NCBI GenBank assembly: GCA_009801085.1
Contig: VNWV01000002.1
Span: 4,898,001-4,962,000 of the forward strand
DNA length: 64,000 nucleotides
Reading direction: 5' to 3'
From: Lasiodiplodia sp. COLG20
Lineage: Eukaryota; Ascomycota; Dothideomycetes; Botryosphaeriales; Botryosphaeriaceae
This document shows, piece by piece, positions 42,618 through 53,472 of the stretch. A program made the translations under genes and the position numbers. The notes under the pieces were generated by a model that did no database searches, was not told the DNA's origin, and saw nothing but the letters and a program-made list of their open reading frames with translations. Positions within the stretch are counted from its first letter, which is position 1. Every line of letters begins with the position of its first letter.

Positions 42618-44110
42618 CTATGCAGTAATCGTCCTTTTCTGGATCCAGTCATGAACCACAGCGGCAATTTCCATGTTGTTCAGCTCCAAGAAGCCAAAGT
42701 GCCCGTTTCCGTGGATGCCAATCTCGCCCAGCTTAATCCATTCAGGCTTTCCACCAGCCTGTTCCAGATAGCCAATGATGCAGTGGTCGTACGTAATGTG
42801 CGGGCTAGCCTCGCCGGTCAACGCGACGTACGGCACGGAAGCGATCTTGGGCAGCTTGCGGGCGGGCTCGACCTGCATCAGGCAGCTACGCAGGGCAATC
42901 GTGTCCTCGCCGACCGAAACGGTCTCGAGCTCATCGGCGGAGGCAATGGCAGGCTCGTAGTCGATGTGGGTGTTGCTGAGGCCCCAGGGGCGCGCGCTGG
43001 TCTGGCCGACGGCCGAGGTGGCGTTGCCGGTGTAGGTCTGGAAGGGGATGGTGGTGGGCTCGTAGTTGATGTTGCCGGCGACGAGCTGCGGGCAGTCGTT
43101 GGACAGCAGGATCGGGTACAGGGCGCCGATCGAATGCGAGACGAGGTACGACGGTCCGATCAGCTCGAGCAGCGCGCAGCCCGACGCCCGCATCGACAGC
43201 TCTTGCGCCGTCAGGTTCGTCGTCAGCGGCATCAGGCTGGCCTGGAAGGCGTCGAAGTACGGGTCGCCCCGCAGACCCGTGCCCGGCCATTGCGTGTGGT
43301 TCTGCGACTGCGGGTACGCGTTGGTGATCTCGGGTGCGGTGAAGCCCTTCTGGCTGATCTCGGCCGACGAGCCGAAACGCATGGGGAAATGCTCCAGGTC
43401 TTCCTCGGTTGCGCGGCCCACGGAGGTCTGGTCCAGGAGGTAGACTTGGTAGCCCTGGTCCAGGAAATAGGAGGCGAAGCCCTTGCGGTTATCGGGAGTG
43501 TTGAGCCATGTCTGTATAAGTGATGTCGTGAGCATGAAGGAAATCATTGGAGAAATATTTACAGAGGGGCATTGCAGCCGAAGGCTAGCGTGTTTTTGTT
43601 CATGTCGTGGGTAGTTGAAGCTATCGTCCGGACGTGTTTGTAGATTTTTTAATTCCACATTCTCGTCCGGACGATAGCTTCAACTACCCACAAATGTTTT
43701 TTTTTCTAAGACAAGCCTTCGGCTGGGATAATCCCCTGTAGAGATAAAGCTTACCGTTCCAGTAGCACCTGTTTGAGGTTAGCACGAAAGCCACACCGGC
43801 AATTGGGGTTGTCTGGAATGCGGAACTCACCTCCGCCGTGGAAGAAGACCATGGGGTTCGGCTGCTTCACGCCAGCCGCCGGCGTAAGCTTCTCGACGTA
43901 GATTTGGTCAAACGTCAGGTTGCCGGAAGATGTGTTGACGTATCTGCCACCGACATAGAAGAAGTCTCGGTAGAGCAAGCTCTCGTTTGACTTGCATGCC
44001 GGAGAAATGGCATTGACTCCCTCGCAGTTGCTCGTGCCAGCAGCCAGGGAGCTGTCCAGAAGCACAGATCCGGACAGCAGCGTTGAAACGACGCCGTTGA
44101 AACGCACCAT
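42618..44110 (-). CDS. secreted alpha/beta hydrolase, MITE in intron
   Basis: Three exons on the minus strand: 44110-43831, a 14-nt micro-exon 43768-43755, and 43511-42618 (395 residues). Introns are 62 bp and 243 bp; the larger holds the MITE copy F. The joined sequence reads PNPMVFFHGGGATGTTWLNT, an oxyanion-type HGGG followed by the rest of the domain, which supports the micro-exon. A signal peptide (VVSTLLSGSVLLDSSLAAG) precedes NCEGVNAISPACKS. GPSYLVSHSIGALYPILLSN has the nucleophile Ser; GNGHFGFLELNN holds the likely catalytic His. The family is a fungal alpha/beta-hydrolase group of unknown substrate. Asn-X-Thr sites (NLTAQ, NATSA) fit secretion. Confidence 0.85.
43560..43740 (-). mobile_element. 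MITE-like element, copy F (best preserved, intronic)
   Basis: Complete copy of 181 bp including the terminal TA on each side. On the plus strand the ends are TACAGAGGGGCATTGCAGCC and GGCTGGGATAATCCCCTGTA. The next layer is GAAGGCTAGCGTG against the AGCCTTC near 43715. The inner arms GTAGTTGAAGCTATCGTCCG and the complement of CGGACGATAGCTTCAACTAC are perfect inverted copies that continue into TGGGTAG/CTACCCA. It lies wholly inside the 243-bp intron 43512-43754. Without it the intron would be about 62 bp, equal to its neighbour. Confidence 0.9.
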
Positions 44111-45305
44111 CGCGACGAGTGGAAGCGCTGTGGTGATTAAAAATTAAGGAGGCGGTACTGAAGGCGTGATCCCGTCGGATTGGGCAGGCAAGAAGCAGAG
44201 GTGAGCAGAGGCTCTGAGCATAGGGAGACAGCGTGGTTATTTAGCGAAGAGAGCGGACGAGTAGATGCATACATCCGCCGACCGCTGCACTCTAAATTGG
44301 GCAAGCAGATAGGCTTATAGGAGCGGAAAGTGATCCGAGCCCGTTAGAATGTCCGGGCTCTCGCCTATTTGCTCCATCGCAGAGCTTGTTGGGGCCAGGA
44401 AAATACCGCCGTCACCGCCTGCATCGCGAGAGGGAGTGGTGGTGTTGAAGTGAATCGAGGACGCCTCTGCATTGCTGTTACACGCGCTTCCAGGGAGTCT
44501 CAGCCAGCATTCAGCACGGGACCTTGTGCTTTTTCTGACTCCGATTTTGCCGTGTTACGATGCAAGTGCGGAGCGGCCAACGGCGTTCAGACGAAGGTCC
44601 GACGACCGAGGCCCCCGCTATTCCCTTCCTGTGCCGCAACAGCTGGCAAGGCCAGCAACTAGCCGCCCCTTGTCCGCCAATCTCGCTTGCTACCGTTGAC
44701 GGATCTTGCCAGACATCGAACGACCGCGGCCCCGCCGTCTATTCCTGCGATCTCCCGATATTAACACACTGCCGAACAACCTCTCCAATTGCCGAGCGGC
44801 CGAGATTCCGGCCTCTACCCGACGTTGCTACTGTGCCGCTACGACGACGCTACTCCAACCCACCATGAAGTTGCGTGAATACTCTGAACCGGCCGTATCA
44901 TCCTCGCGTGGCCATACGTACGAAATCATGCCGTGTCCTGTTACCATGGTGTCGGGCCCGGATCGCCCCTCGTGAATATCTCCCATGTGCTGAATGAATC
45001 ATTTAGGCAGTCCATCATGCATTTCTGACACTCTGTGGAGAAGGTCAGACTGGGAAATCCTGGTGATTCGACTCGTTGGCCGGAAATAGTTCGCAGCCAG
45101 CCTTGCATTTTCTAACACGGCACAGGAAAAAGCATTGCCGTTCCTTCGCACATTGATCCATTTTGTGGGGGCCCTACCGTGACCTTGGGAAATAATAGAT
45201 ATACCTATTGCCTAATGCTTCTCCCACACTTCTACCTCCCTTTGGGCGCTCTCGCAACCTCGTGGTAGATCACTCGCTCTCTACCCGTTGCTGCAGACCT
45301 CAGCC
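44111..45305. other. 1.2-kb divergent intergenic region
   Basis: Between the hydrolase and rhodopsin-domain starts. Short plus-strand frames (44369-44975) have no motifs; no gene is supported. Confidence 0.5.
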
Positions 45306-46984
45306 ATGTCTGAAAACTCTACATCCCATGGGTCGACATCCGGGTCGGCCCTCATCGGCTCGCCACCAGCAAGCAATATTGACTACTGGATTGTGAAGGG
45401 AATGCTGCGGGCTGTCCATATGGATGAAAAATTCGACGCCGATAAGGGCTACAGCCTTCTCCCCAAACGTCCGGAAGACTATCAGTATGAAGAGAAGAGA
45501 ACAAGCATCATCGCCGGGATGTCTGTCTGCATCTTTGTCATGGCCACTGTGACAGTTGCTCGTTTGGCCCTACGGCTCTTTCGCACTGGTTTACGCTGGG
45601 GTGCTGATGACTGGATGCTGATTCCGGGAGCTGTACGTCTCCACTCCAAGACAATACATGAGTTGATGTACTGATTATCGATGCAGATCATGGCTATTGC
45701 CTATCCGGCCATTCAAATCGCCATGGTTACTCACGGAGGAGGAGGACAGCATACCTGGGACGTCACTTACGAGGAGTACAACGTTTTCAACTGGGTGCGT
45801 CTTTATCTCTCTCTAAATAAACCCTCGACCCATCTCTAACATCAACCTTCATAATAGCTCGGCGTGGTCTGCAAAATCCTCTTCTTCACCTCGGTCGGCC
45901 TCATCAAGCTCAGCATCACTCTCTTTAACCGGCGGCTGACCAGCATGACGTCGCCCATCTGGCGCTACCTCAACGACTTCTTCCTATTCCTGCTTACGGC
46001 CTATACGCTGCTGGCGCTCTTCTGGACCTGCTTCCAATGCAACCCGCCGGCGGCCATGTGGGACAAGGTCTACTCGGGCAAGCTGGCCACGACGCCGACG
46101 TGCTGGAGCACGGCCGTTATCTCTAATGTTCTCAGTATCATCCACGTCGTTATGGACTTCTGCCTGCTGATGACGCCTATCATCATCCTGTGGAAGGTCA
46201 AACTGCCCATCAAGACGAAGGTCCGCCTCTATTTTGTCTTCTCTACCGGCGCTGTCTCGGCCATCGGCAGCGTGCTGCGTCAGCTCGCTCAGGAGAAGAT
46301 ATCGCTGGACGTAACTTGTATGAATACCCTTAACCCCTCGTCTTCTTTACGCCATGGGTATCTGAAGCTATCGTCCGGACAAGCATGTCGAATTAAAAAT
46401 TCTGCGTACGCGTCCGGACGATAGCTTCACCTACCCGCATATGTTTTTTTTTCTCAGAAAAAGAAAAGAAAGGGCTGAGGCCTAGACCCATTCAAGGCCG
46501 TCCTATTCCTCATGCCAGCCTTCGGCTCCAATAACCCTCTCTACAGTCTTTCACCTCTCTGTCTTTTTTTTTTTGTTGGTGGCAGATTAAAGGTACCAAC
46601 GGCTGACGCCCAAAAACAGGGGGCTACACCGGCATTCTCACCTGGACCCTCGTCGACCTGACCTTCGGGCTGCTCACCGCCTCCCTCCCCGTCCTCGTCG
46701 GCCTCCTGCCTACCGCCTGGCGCTCCGTCTCAAACCGATCACGGTCACGCTCACGACCGGGCGACACCACCGATGTCGGTCGCGGCTACCTTTCCGGAAC
46801 CACTGCCGCTGGACGCAGCCGTGCCACCGACGATGCAGCTATGCATGCAGCGGGGAGCAACGGCCGACCCAGCGACGAGGGTGGAATCCTGGTCCAGGAG
46901 GAGTTCGAGTTGACGTATCAGGATGTCAAGCCGAACAAGGTCGACGAGGAGAGCAGCGTGGAGTCTAAGAAGTCGAAAAGATGA
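45306..46984 (+). CDS. fungal rhodopsin-domain (SAT4/PTH11-like) integral membrane protein
   Basis: Four exons, 45306-45632, 45687-45794, 45858-46317 and 46620-46984, encode 419 residues. Introns are 54, 63 and 302 bp; the last contains MITE copy G, and splicing across it restores SLDVT-W-GYTGILTWTL. Seven hydrophobic segments: SIIAGMSVCIFVMATVTVA, DWMLIPGAIMAIAYPAIQIA, LGVVCKILFFTSVGLIKLSI, FFLFLLTAYTLLALFWTCF, AVISNVLSIIHVVMDFCLL, VRLYFVFSTGAVSAIGSVL and WTLVDLTFGLLTASLPVLVG. The family signature WGADDWMLIPGA sits at the end of the first helix pair, and CNPPAAMWD and CW are typical of the loop. The cytosolic tail is Ser/Arg-rich. Proteins of this shape include PTH11-type candidate receptors; the ligand is unknown. 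Confidence 0.88.
46347..46543 (+). mobile_element. MITE-like element, copy G (intronic)
   Basis: Inner arms CTGAAGCTATCGTCCGGACA and the complement of CGTCCGGACGATAGCTTCAC. The right half has GAAAAAGAAAAGAAAGGGCTGAGG, shared with copies B and I, then AGCCTTCGGCTCC and CAATAACCCTCTCTA as the right end. The left outer part is degenerate, so the start is approximate. It lies inside the 302-bp intron 46318-46619. Confidence 0.85.
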
Positions 46985-48009
46985 GAGGGCCCAAAAAAAA
47001 AAAAATTAAAGAGCTGGGAAGGAGTTTTCGTTTCACGTATTTCATCGGCCGATTCTCTTTGAACGAAACGATAAACAAAAGTATTGCGCTTCGTGCTTTT
47101 AGCATCACCCAGCCTTGATAACTGTCCGGACCAATGAGTGGGGTTTCTCTTTCCCTGGAGCCAGCAGCCATCAAATGGTTCGGACGCTCATCCCTCCCTT
47201 CTGCGCATCTCAGCGCATCGACCATCAGCCGGACCGCAGAGCCGAAAGTTTCAAAAAAGCCGCTGTATTCATCAAAAACCCCGCCCGACTTGTTGGTAAC
47301 AAGTACCGAAGGCAACCTAAAAAACCATGGATGAGACGGGACGGGACGCGGCGCCCGCCATTTCCGCCAACCGGCGACCGGGAGTGGCTTGAGCCGCGGC
47401 CGCGGCGCCCTTACCTACTTCCGACACCGCTTGGCAGGCATAACATACATAGGCGTACGACAACGCCAATGCCGTTTGTTTTTGCCCTCATTACTTGCAG
47501 GTGTTTGTTTCGTGTGCACGCAGCATTGCGACGCTCGCTCTTGGCAGGATGCCCATCCTAGTCTTTTCGGTCTGCTGCGCGGGTAAGACGACAAGCCGAT
47601 CCGGCGGTCTGGTCGGCTGCAGGACCGGGCAGGGAAAGAGAGGCAGAAAGAGACAGGAACAGGCATGCCGGTGCGGGATGTGCCGAGCTCCGCGCATGGG
47701 TGGGCGGAAACAAGGCTGAAAAAAAATTAAACGTGAGGCGGGGCAGTGGAAATGGCTGCCTGAGGAGCAATTGCTCCGTCACGAGAGGGGTATTGGCTCG
47801 CGATTTGATAATAAAAAATATGGATTCGTGTGGATAGTAGGAAATGACGCGTCCACTGCTGTATGTAAACATGCGGCGCCTTATGAAACAGCAAAAAAGA
47901 AAAAATAAAAATAAAAAAGATAAGCAGGAGAAGATCAAGACGGACGGGGCAGAGTATAATACATGTACTTGAAGAATCCATTCCTCCCATTTTAACCGAT
48001 CGCCTATTC
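46985..48009. other. convergent intergenic region, no gene seen
   Basis: Between the 3' ends of the rhodopsin-domain and methyltransferase genes. Overlapping frames up to 148 codons, none with motifs. Confidence 0.5.
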
Positions 48010-49236
48010 TTACTCCGAGTCACACTCTGACGGCTTCTGGCCGTAAGTATAGTAAAACTTCAAATACACTCGGTACTCCTGCTTCAGAAACTCAGCTCTG
48101 ACCTCGTCAAGCAGCTCTTCGATTTCGTCGTTGTCGTAGCCCAGGACGCGGGTAAAGACGGGGACGGCCGTGGGCGCAATGCCCTCGAGCACGACGAGCA
48201 GCATGCGCTTGCCCAGGTCCAGCTGGGTCTCGTCCCACGTGCCGATGGGTATCTAGGCACGAGTCAGAGCGAGCCTCTCAAAAGGGCATAGTGTGATGTA
48301 GTAGGATCGCGACCCACCTTGCACAGCTTCTGTACGACGTTCGTGAAGCCAACCTCCTCCATGCGGTCCTTCTGCTCGGCGGCGATGCGGAAGTTCTTGC
48401 CAATCTTCTTGGACGCATACTCGATCTGGTTGGCGAAGTACTTGGTGCGCGAGTTCTCGAAGCCCGGATCGTCGGACCAGAACATGGCCGAGTCCTCCTG
48501 GTGCTCAACCCAGCCGCCGGGCTTGAGGCAGGTCAACGACTGGCGCCACAGCCGCGGCCAGTCGGTGATGGCCGGGTACAGGTAGCGGGCGTGCACGAAG
48601 TCGAAGGCGTTGTCCTCGAAGGGCCAGTCTTCTTCGGCGTCGACCACTACGAATTTGCAGTTCGGTGATGTCCTGTATATGGCGTGGCAACACCAGATTG
48701 CGCGGATCAGAAACCACGTTTCGATGAAGTGTCACGATTGAGAGCAAGGAGACAGAGAGACATAGAGAGGAGTACAGTGGAGCAGAACATCATGGAACGG
48801 AAAGAGGACAGAAAACCAAGAATTGGTAATACCAGCTGGGCTGCACGTGCTTGATATCAAAAGCAAGAACCTGGGCGTCGGGATGGGTGTCGGCGAAGTC
48901 CAAGGCCCATATTCCGGTGCCGGTGCCAATGTCCAGGACCAGCTCGAGGTCCTCGCGGACGAGCGGGGCGGCATACAGGGCGCCGTCGAGTGTCTGCACA
49001 AAGGTGTGACCCCAGAAGTCCAGGCGCTCTGGCTCGCGCTCATCGTCGGGCAGTAGGTAGGAATCGGCGGCGGCCGACGAGCTGGACGACTCGCCGGACG
49101 AGGAGGACGAGGTAATGGAGGCTCGCGACGAGTAAAAGGGCATGTCCTGGTATCGCGCCGTTTCCCCCCACGAGTCGACGACGCCCAGGGCACGCTCCCA
49201 CCGGCCCTTGGTGGAGGACGTGTCGTCGGCGGCCAT
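48010..49236 (-). CDS. LaeA-like SAM-dependent methyltransferase
   Basis: Three exons on the minus strand, 49236-48833, 48672-48318 and 48252-48010 (333 residues; introns 160 and 65 bp). The N-terminal third is Ser-rich (ITSSSSSGESSSSSAAADSY). The fold starts with LDFWGHTFVQTLDGALYAAP, then motif I LELVLDIGTGTGIWALDFAD (about 98-117), AQVLAFDIKHVQPSW and, after splicing, TSPNCKFVVVDAEEDWPF. FDFVHARYLYPAITDWPRLW, SLTCLKPGGWVEHQED and AEQKDRMEEVGFTNVVQKLC follow. This order is that of the large fungal group related to LaeA, some of which influence secondary metabolism; most members have no known substrate. The 160-bp intron is the third longest clean one here. Confidence 0.88.
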
Positions 49237-50580
49237 TGCGCGGTGTGCCGGGGTTCTGGAGCGAACAGAGCAACGCAGCAAAGAGCAGGCGGTGCGAGGG
49301 CCTTGGAGAGCTGGGATTTGTTGTTCTGCAGTCGCGTGCGGGATGCGAAGCGCCCCACGCACAGCGCCCTGCCTATCCCTGCCCGCCCGCCAGCGCGCTG
49401 GTGCGTGGCCTTCCTATCACCCAACAGCTCGGCTCCAGGCCGGCCACCTCATCCTGTCAGCTCGCATGCGGGGGCCACGCACGTGAAGACCTGCGCAAAG
49501 TCCCCGCCGCCGCGCTGCGAATCTCCTGCAGGCTCGGACGATGCGAACGGGCGCTGCCAGGCACCAGTTCATCGCGCGGGACGATATTCAGGGAAGGAGC
49601 GATCTAGCTCCAGCCCCGCAAGGCTAAGCAGCCACGCCCTCTGTCGCTCTCGCTTAGTTCCGCACCCGCCCTCCGCGGCCTGCCCACGAGTCAGCACCCG
49701 TCCTCTGCTTGCGTCGCCAGATGCACCACTCACTACCTCTCTGGCCCCCCTCTGTCGCGCTCTGCTGACTTCAGTCCCATGCTACTCTCCTTCGACCCGC
49801 CCCGTAGCTGCAGCCATTAGCAAGCTCTTCCGACCCTCCGTCTCTGGCCCGTCAGCACTTAGCCCATCCGCCCAACACAATGTCGCACAGCTTCGTGGAA
49901 CAGTCACATGCTGTCGGGCAGTCAGAATCGCCGCGTTGATCCAGCTTTCGGGGCATCCGAAGCGTAGACTCGCTCACGAAGCTGCTATTGGCACCGTCCG
50001 ACAACTAGCGCTGTGGAAAAACGCCTCTCGATCCAACGGCCCGCTCCTCGCAACATACTTTACCGTCGGAAGCCCCGAGTGACTCGATCCCTGAAGCCAG
50101 GGTCGCAAGGTAATAACCATGGGTCGGCCGAACTACCAAGGGCGACCGCATTTGTCAAACCTTCGGATCTTGAACTTGAGCGTTCGAAGTCGCGAGGCAG
50201 GGAGACGTCCGACTGTTGTCCAGCTGGATCACATTCACCAGTCGCATCAAGGGATGAAGGGCAGGTCCGACCGGAGTAACCCAATGGTGGGATTCGCGGC
50301 ATCTTCCATTCATTGAGCAAATGTCGCTATTGTGGCGCTCATGTTCTTGCATACGCGTCTTCAGCACTACTCTGCCATGGCCAAGGAACATCCTCGCTTG
50401 GTCTGGCCATGTTGTCTCGCAACTATTGCGCCAATTCGTGTGATCTCAGACCAGACTCCATTGAGACAAGTCCACCTGACCTGCATCAGCCAGCCGCAAC
50501 CATGCCCTCCGTCGTTGCCATCAACGCCCCACGGCCACCAATGAAATACTCCGCAAGCCTTCGAGAGCAACGGCACCCGA
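49237..50580. other. intergenic, no gene seen
   Basis: A 279-codon plus-strand frame (49243-50082) is Arg/Ser/Pro/Ala-rich, antisense to the leader of the methyltransferase gene, and has no motif, so it is not called. Nothing else is supported. Confidence 0.45.
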
Positions 50581-50685
50581 CTTACGTAGGTAGTTGAAGC
50601 GATCATCTGGACGTAGATGTTGAATTATTTAATACACGTCTACGTCTAGATAGTAGCTTCAACTACCCGCGTACGTCTAATTCCT
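50581..50685 (+). mobile_element. MITE-like element, copy H
   Basis: The arms TAGGTAGTTGAAGCGATCATC and the complement of TAGTAGCTTCAACTACCCGC flank CTGGACGTAGATGT and ACGTCTACGTCTAG. The palindromic core is more diverged than in F and I. The outer CAGGGG ends are not visible. Confidence 0.75.
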
Positions 50686-50798
50686 CGTAGAGAAAATTGC
50701 GAGTGATCATTCTTTTTGGCACCGACTTGACTGAGCCAGGCGAGACAAGAGCATCAAACGCTCAGGAAAACGTAAGGAAATACAAAGACATTGAACAT

Positions 50799-51695
50799 TC
50801 ATTCATCCGTATCAGCGCTAATCGTGCTGGTGCCGCCCCCACTGATCTCGCTGACGACCTGGGTGCCCACCACATCGCCCGCGGCGTTGACGTAGATGGC
50901 GCTGAAGGCCTCCAAACCGGGGAAGGGGTGGTACTCGTACATCCGTTCAGTCACCTGCTGCCCCTCGAACTCGGTCTCGTGCTCACGACCGGTGAAGCGC
51001 ATGTCGCGGTCGTAGCTGCCGACAGTCTTCTCACCGAGCACGTTGCCGTCGTTGTCGAGGCTCTGGTCAACAATGGCGCCGTCCTGGGCCAGCTTGCGGT
51101 TGGTGTGTGCGTTGCCGCTGTAGTCGTTGACCGAGTAAAGGATGTTGTTCTCCAGCCGGAACGACTCGAGGTCCTCGCGAGATTTGAGTTTGCTGCTTGA
51201 ACTGCTGCTCGACGACGAGGAACTGCTTCCGCTCAAGCTGTCGGTGAGGTCGCCGGTGATCTCGCTTAGACCCTGTCCGAGCGCCGCCAGGGCAGGGTTG
51301 AGGTCGAGCGAATCGAGGATGTCTTCGATCATGGCCAACAGGTTGCCCAGGCGCGCCTCGAGCAGCACCTTCGCAGTCACGTTCTGGATCGTCAACGAGA
51401 CGCGGTCCACGGAGGCATCGACACCCGCATTGAAGTCGAGCAGAGAGAGCACCTGCGCCGCCAGGTTGACCTTGGCCGTCAGGTTTAGCACTTCGATGTC
51501 AATTTCGCCCACGTGCACTGAGGCGTTGAGGAAAACATCCGGAGGCGGCACGTCCACGGAAGTATTTGCTTTTGTGTTGGCTGTTTCGTAGACGGCCGAG
51601 TCTGGGTCGCCCGTGTCGGTGAGAGAATAACCGAAGTAGCCATTTTGCGCGAGAGCGCTGAGGGTAAAAGAGAGGACGAGAAGAAAGAACTTCAT
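50799..51695 (-). CDS. secreted protein, family shared with 52597-53472
   Basis: Single-exon frame of 298 residues from MKFFLLVLSFTLSALAQNGY, a clean signal peptide. After PPPDVFLNASVHVGEIDIEV comes a regular hydrophobic stretch (LNLTAKVNLAAQVLSLLDFN, VDRVSLTIQNVTAKVLLEAR, LDSLDLNPALAALGQGL), then a run of 12 Ser, and a C-terminal region with MYEYHPFPGLEAFSAIYVNA and AGDVVGTQV. The first and last blocks align with the divergent neighbour. No enzyme motif and no clear GPI signal are visible. The upstream in-frame start at 51776 is not an ATG-led signal sequence, so 51695 is chosen. Probably a wall-associated or extracellular protein; function unknown. Confidence 0.75.
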   Translation of the reverse strand: MKFFLLVLSFTLSALAQNGYFGYSLTDTGDPDSAVYETANTKANTSVDVPPPDVFLNASVHVGEIDIEVLNLTAKVNLAAQVLSLLDFNAGVDASVDRVSLTIQNVTAKVLLEARLGNLLAMIEDILDSLDLNPALAALGQGLSEITGDLTDSLSGSSSSSSSSSSSSKLKSREDLESFRLENNILYSVNDYSGNAHTNRKLAQDGAIVDQSLDNDGNVLGEKTVGSYDRDMRFTGREHETEFEGQQVTERMYEYHPFPGLEAFSAIYVNAAGDVVGTQVVSEISGGGTSTISADTDE

Positions 51696-52596
51696 GGTGG
51701 ATTGGCTAGAGGATGTTGGCTGGAGCAAGGCGAAGGAAGAAAAAGAGCAGCGAGATCTAATGGCGCACGGGTACACTCAGGCTGAGCTGCGCAGGCGGAC
51801 CTTCCACGTACACTGCTGATCTGATGTCTGCTCTCAGGAGGCACGGCGCTAGGAAAAGACGGCACAGCAAGGCACGGTCATGGGAAAACAAGAGAAGAAA
51901 GCGGTCCAGACGTGGTTCTGGCCGGTGGGGGAATGCGAGAACGGGCTGCATAGCGGCCTATAAGCGTGATGTTTATGCTTAATCGGCCGGCATCTGCGCC
52001 TGGCGATGCATGGCCGTTGAGCCCGGAGCGGTGGACCGATGCCGGGGAAGCTCGCTTGCGAAATCCCATTGGCCAGGTTCGTTGAATTCTCTCGTTCGAG
52101 CAGACGGCAATTCGCCCGGTGCCTTGGACGGGAAATTGCACGTGGCTTGCCATGACGTCCGATATGAAACAGCCAGTGCTCCTGAATTGCCTAATCCGCC
52201 CTCCCCGCCCAATCTTATCACAACGCTGACCATCATGCGCCACATCCGACCCTTGTCTATACTGCGGGGGATGGACCCGCCATTATGCAGCTCACCGGCT
52301 GGCTTGTTCGCCTTCTTTCATGGCATGATCTGGGCCATCGCGATCGATTAACGACGGACGGGCCCGCGCTTTTTTTCTGTCCATGACTCCGCTCTCCTCT
52401 CCTAGTGCGTTGTTTTCGAGCTTTTGCCTACTGCTGCTTCCCCAGCGCACTGCGAGATCTTGCGCAACGCCCCTTCTTTTCATCTGACAATCTTCAACCT
52501 TTCTCGCTCTTACTCTGCGTGCCGTCTCCATTCGCTATTTTCAATTGCGTGTGAAAAGGACAGAAAGGGAAATACAATACAGAAAGAGCATAAGGA
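51696..52596. other. divergent promoter region of the secreted pair
   Basis: About 900 bp without a supported gene. Short frames on both strands only. Confidence 0.5.
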
Positions 52597-53472
52597 ATGC
52601 AGCCAACTTCGCTTCTCATCAGCGCCTTTGGGCTGTTCGCCCTCAGCGCCGCGCAAACCACAACTGGAGGCAGCAGCGTATCCAGCGCCTCCGCTGGGCC
52701 AACTATCACTAGCCAAACAGCAACCTCGACTTTCCCTACCTCGACCCCTGGCACCAACTCAACTACCGGCGGTGGGTCCAGCTCGGGCGGCTCCAACGCT
52801 GGTAACTCGACGGTACCGGACGTCTACCTCAACGTGCCAGAACTGTCCGTCGGGCGCATCGAGTTGGACGTGGACCGGCTGCGAGCCGACATCAACCTGA
52901 ACGCGAACGTAGCACAGCTAGTCCAAATCAACGCAGGCGTAGCCGTGTCGGTGGAAAAGGTCAACATCACCATCGCCGACGTGAACGCGGAGCTGGAGCT
53001 GGTGGTGCGGCTGGGCCACCTGGTCGACATTGTCAACCGCGTCTTCTCCAGCCTCGACCTCAACCCGCTGCTGATCACGGCCATCAACAACGTCACCAGC
53101 ATCGTCGACACGGTCGTTGGCGCCGTCGACGGCTTGCTCGGCAGCATCACCCAGGGCGGCAGCACCCTCAACTTCCTCGTCGACAACCTTGGCAACATCG
53201 TGCAGGAGGTCACGGGCGCCGCTGGAGATACCGTGAGCTCCATCGTCGGCAATTACCAGCAGAACATGACACAGGTCGGCGACGTCACGCAGCTCGCCAA
53301 CGGCCTCGTCCAGAAGACGTTTGAGTATTCGCCGCTGAACAGGCTGGTTGATATCGTCTTCAATGCTGCTGGTCAGGTCGTGCAGGCGACGGTGCAGAAG
53401 AGTGGTTCGTCTTCGTCGACGAGCAGTACCGCGGCGGCGACCGGTACGCCTGCGGCGAGGAGAAGGCTGTAA
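52597..53472 (+). CDS. secreted protein, family shared with 50799-51695
   Basis: Single-exon frame of 291 residues with signal peptide MQPTSLLISAFGLFALSAAQ, then a Ser/Thr/Gly-rich linker (about 20-70) likely O-glycosylated. The core VPDVYLNVPELSVGRIELDV, INLNANVAQLVQINAGVAVS, VEKVNITIADVNAELELVVR and RVFSSLDLNPLLITAINNV matches the neighbour in spacing and key residues. A further repeat-like part follows (NFLVDNLGNIVQEVTGAAGD), then QKTFEYSPLNRLVDIVFNAA, matching YEYHPFPGLEAFSAIYVNAA. The end is Ser/Thr/Ala-rich with a basic ARRRL tail, which does not fit a GPI signal. Function unknown; the pair arose by an inverted duplication. Confidence 0.77.
   Translation: MQPTSLLISAFGLFALSAAQTTTGGSSVSSASAGPTITSQTATSTFPTSTPGTNSTTGGGSSSGGSNAGNSTVPDVYLNVPELSVGRIELDVDRLRADINLNANVAQLVQINAGVAVSVEKVNITIADVNAELELVVRLGHLVDIVNRVFSSLDLNPLLITAINNVTSIVDTVVGAVDGLLGSITQGGSTLNFLVDNLGNIVQEVTGAAGDTVSSIVGNYQQNMTQVGDVTQLANGLVQKTFEYSPLNRLVDIVFNAAGQVVQATVQKSGSSSSTSSTAAATGTPAARRRL

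Noticed and set aside
49243..50082. 279-codon plus-strand ORF
   Set aside because: Biased Arg/Ser/Pro/Ala composition, starts antisense to the methyltransferase leader, no domain or exon partner.
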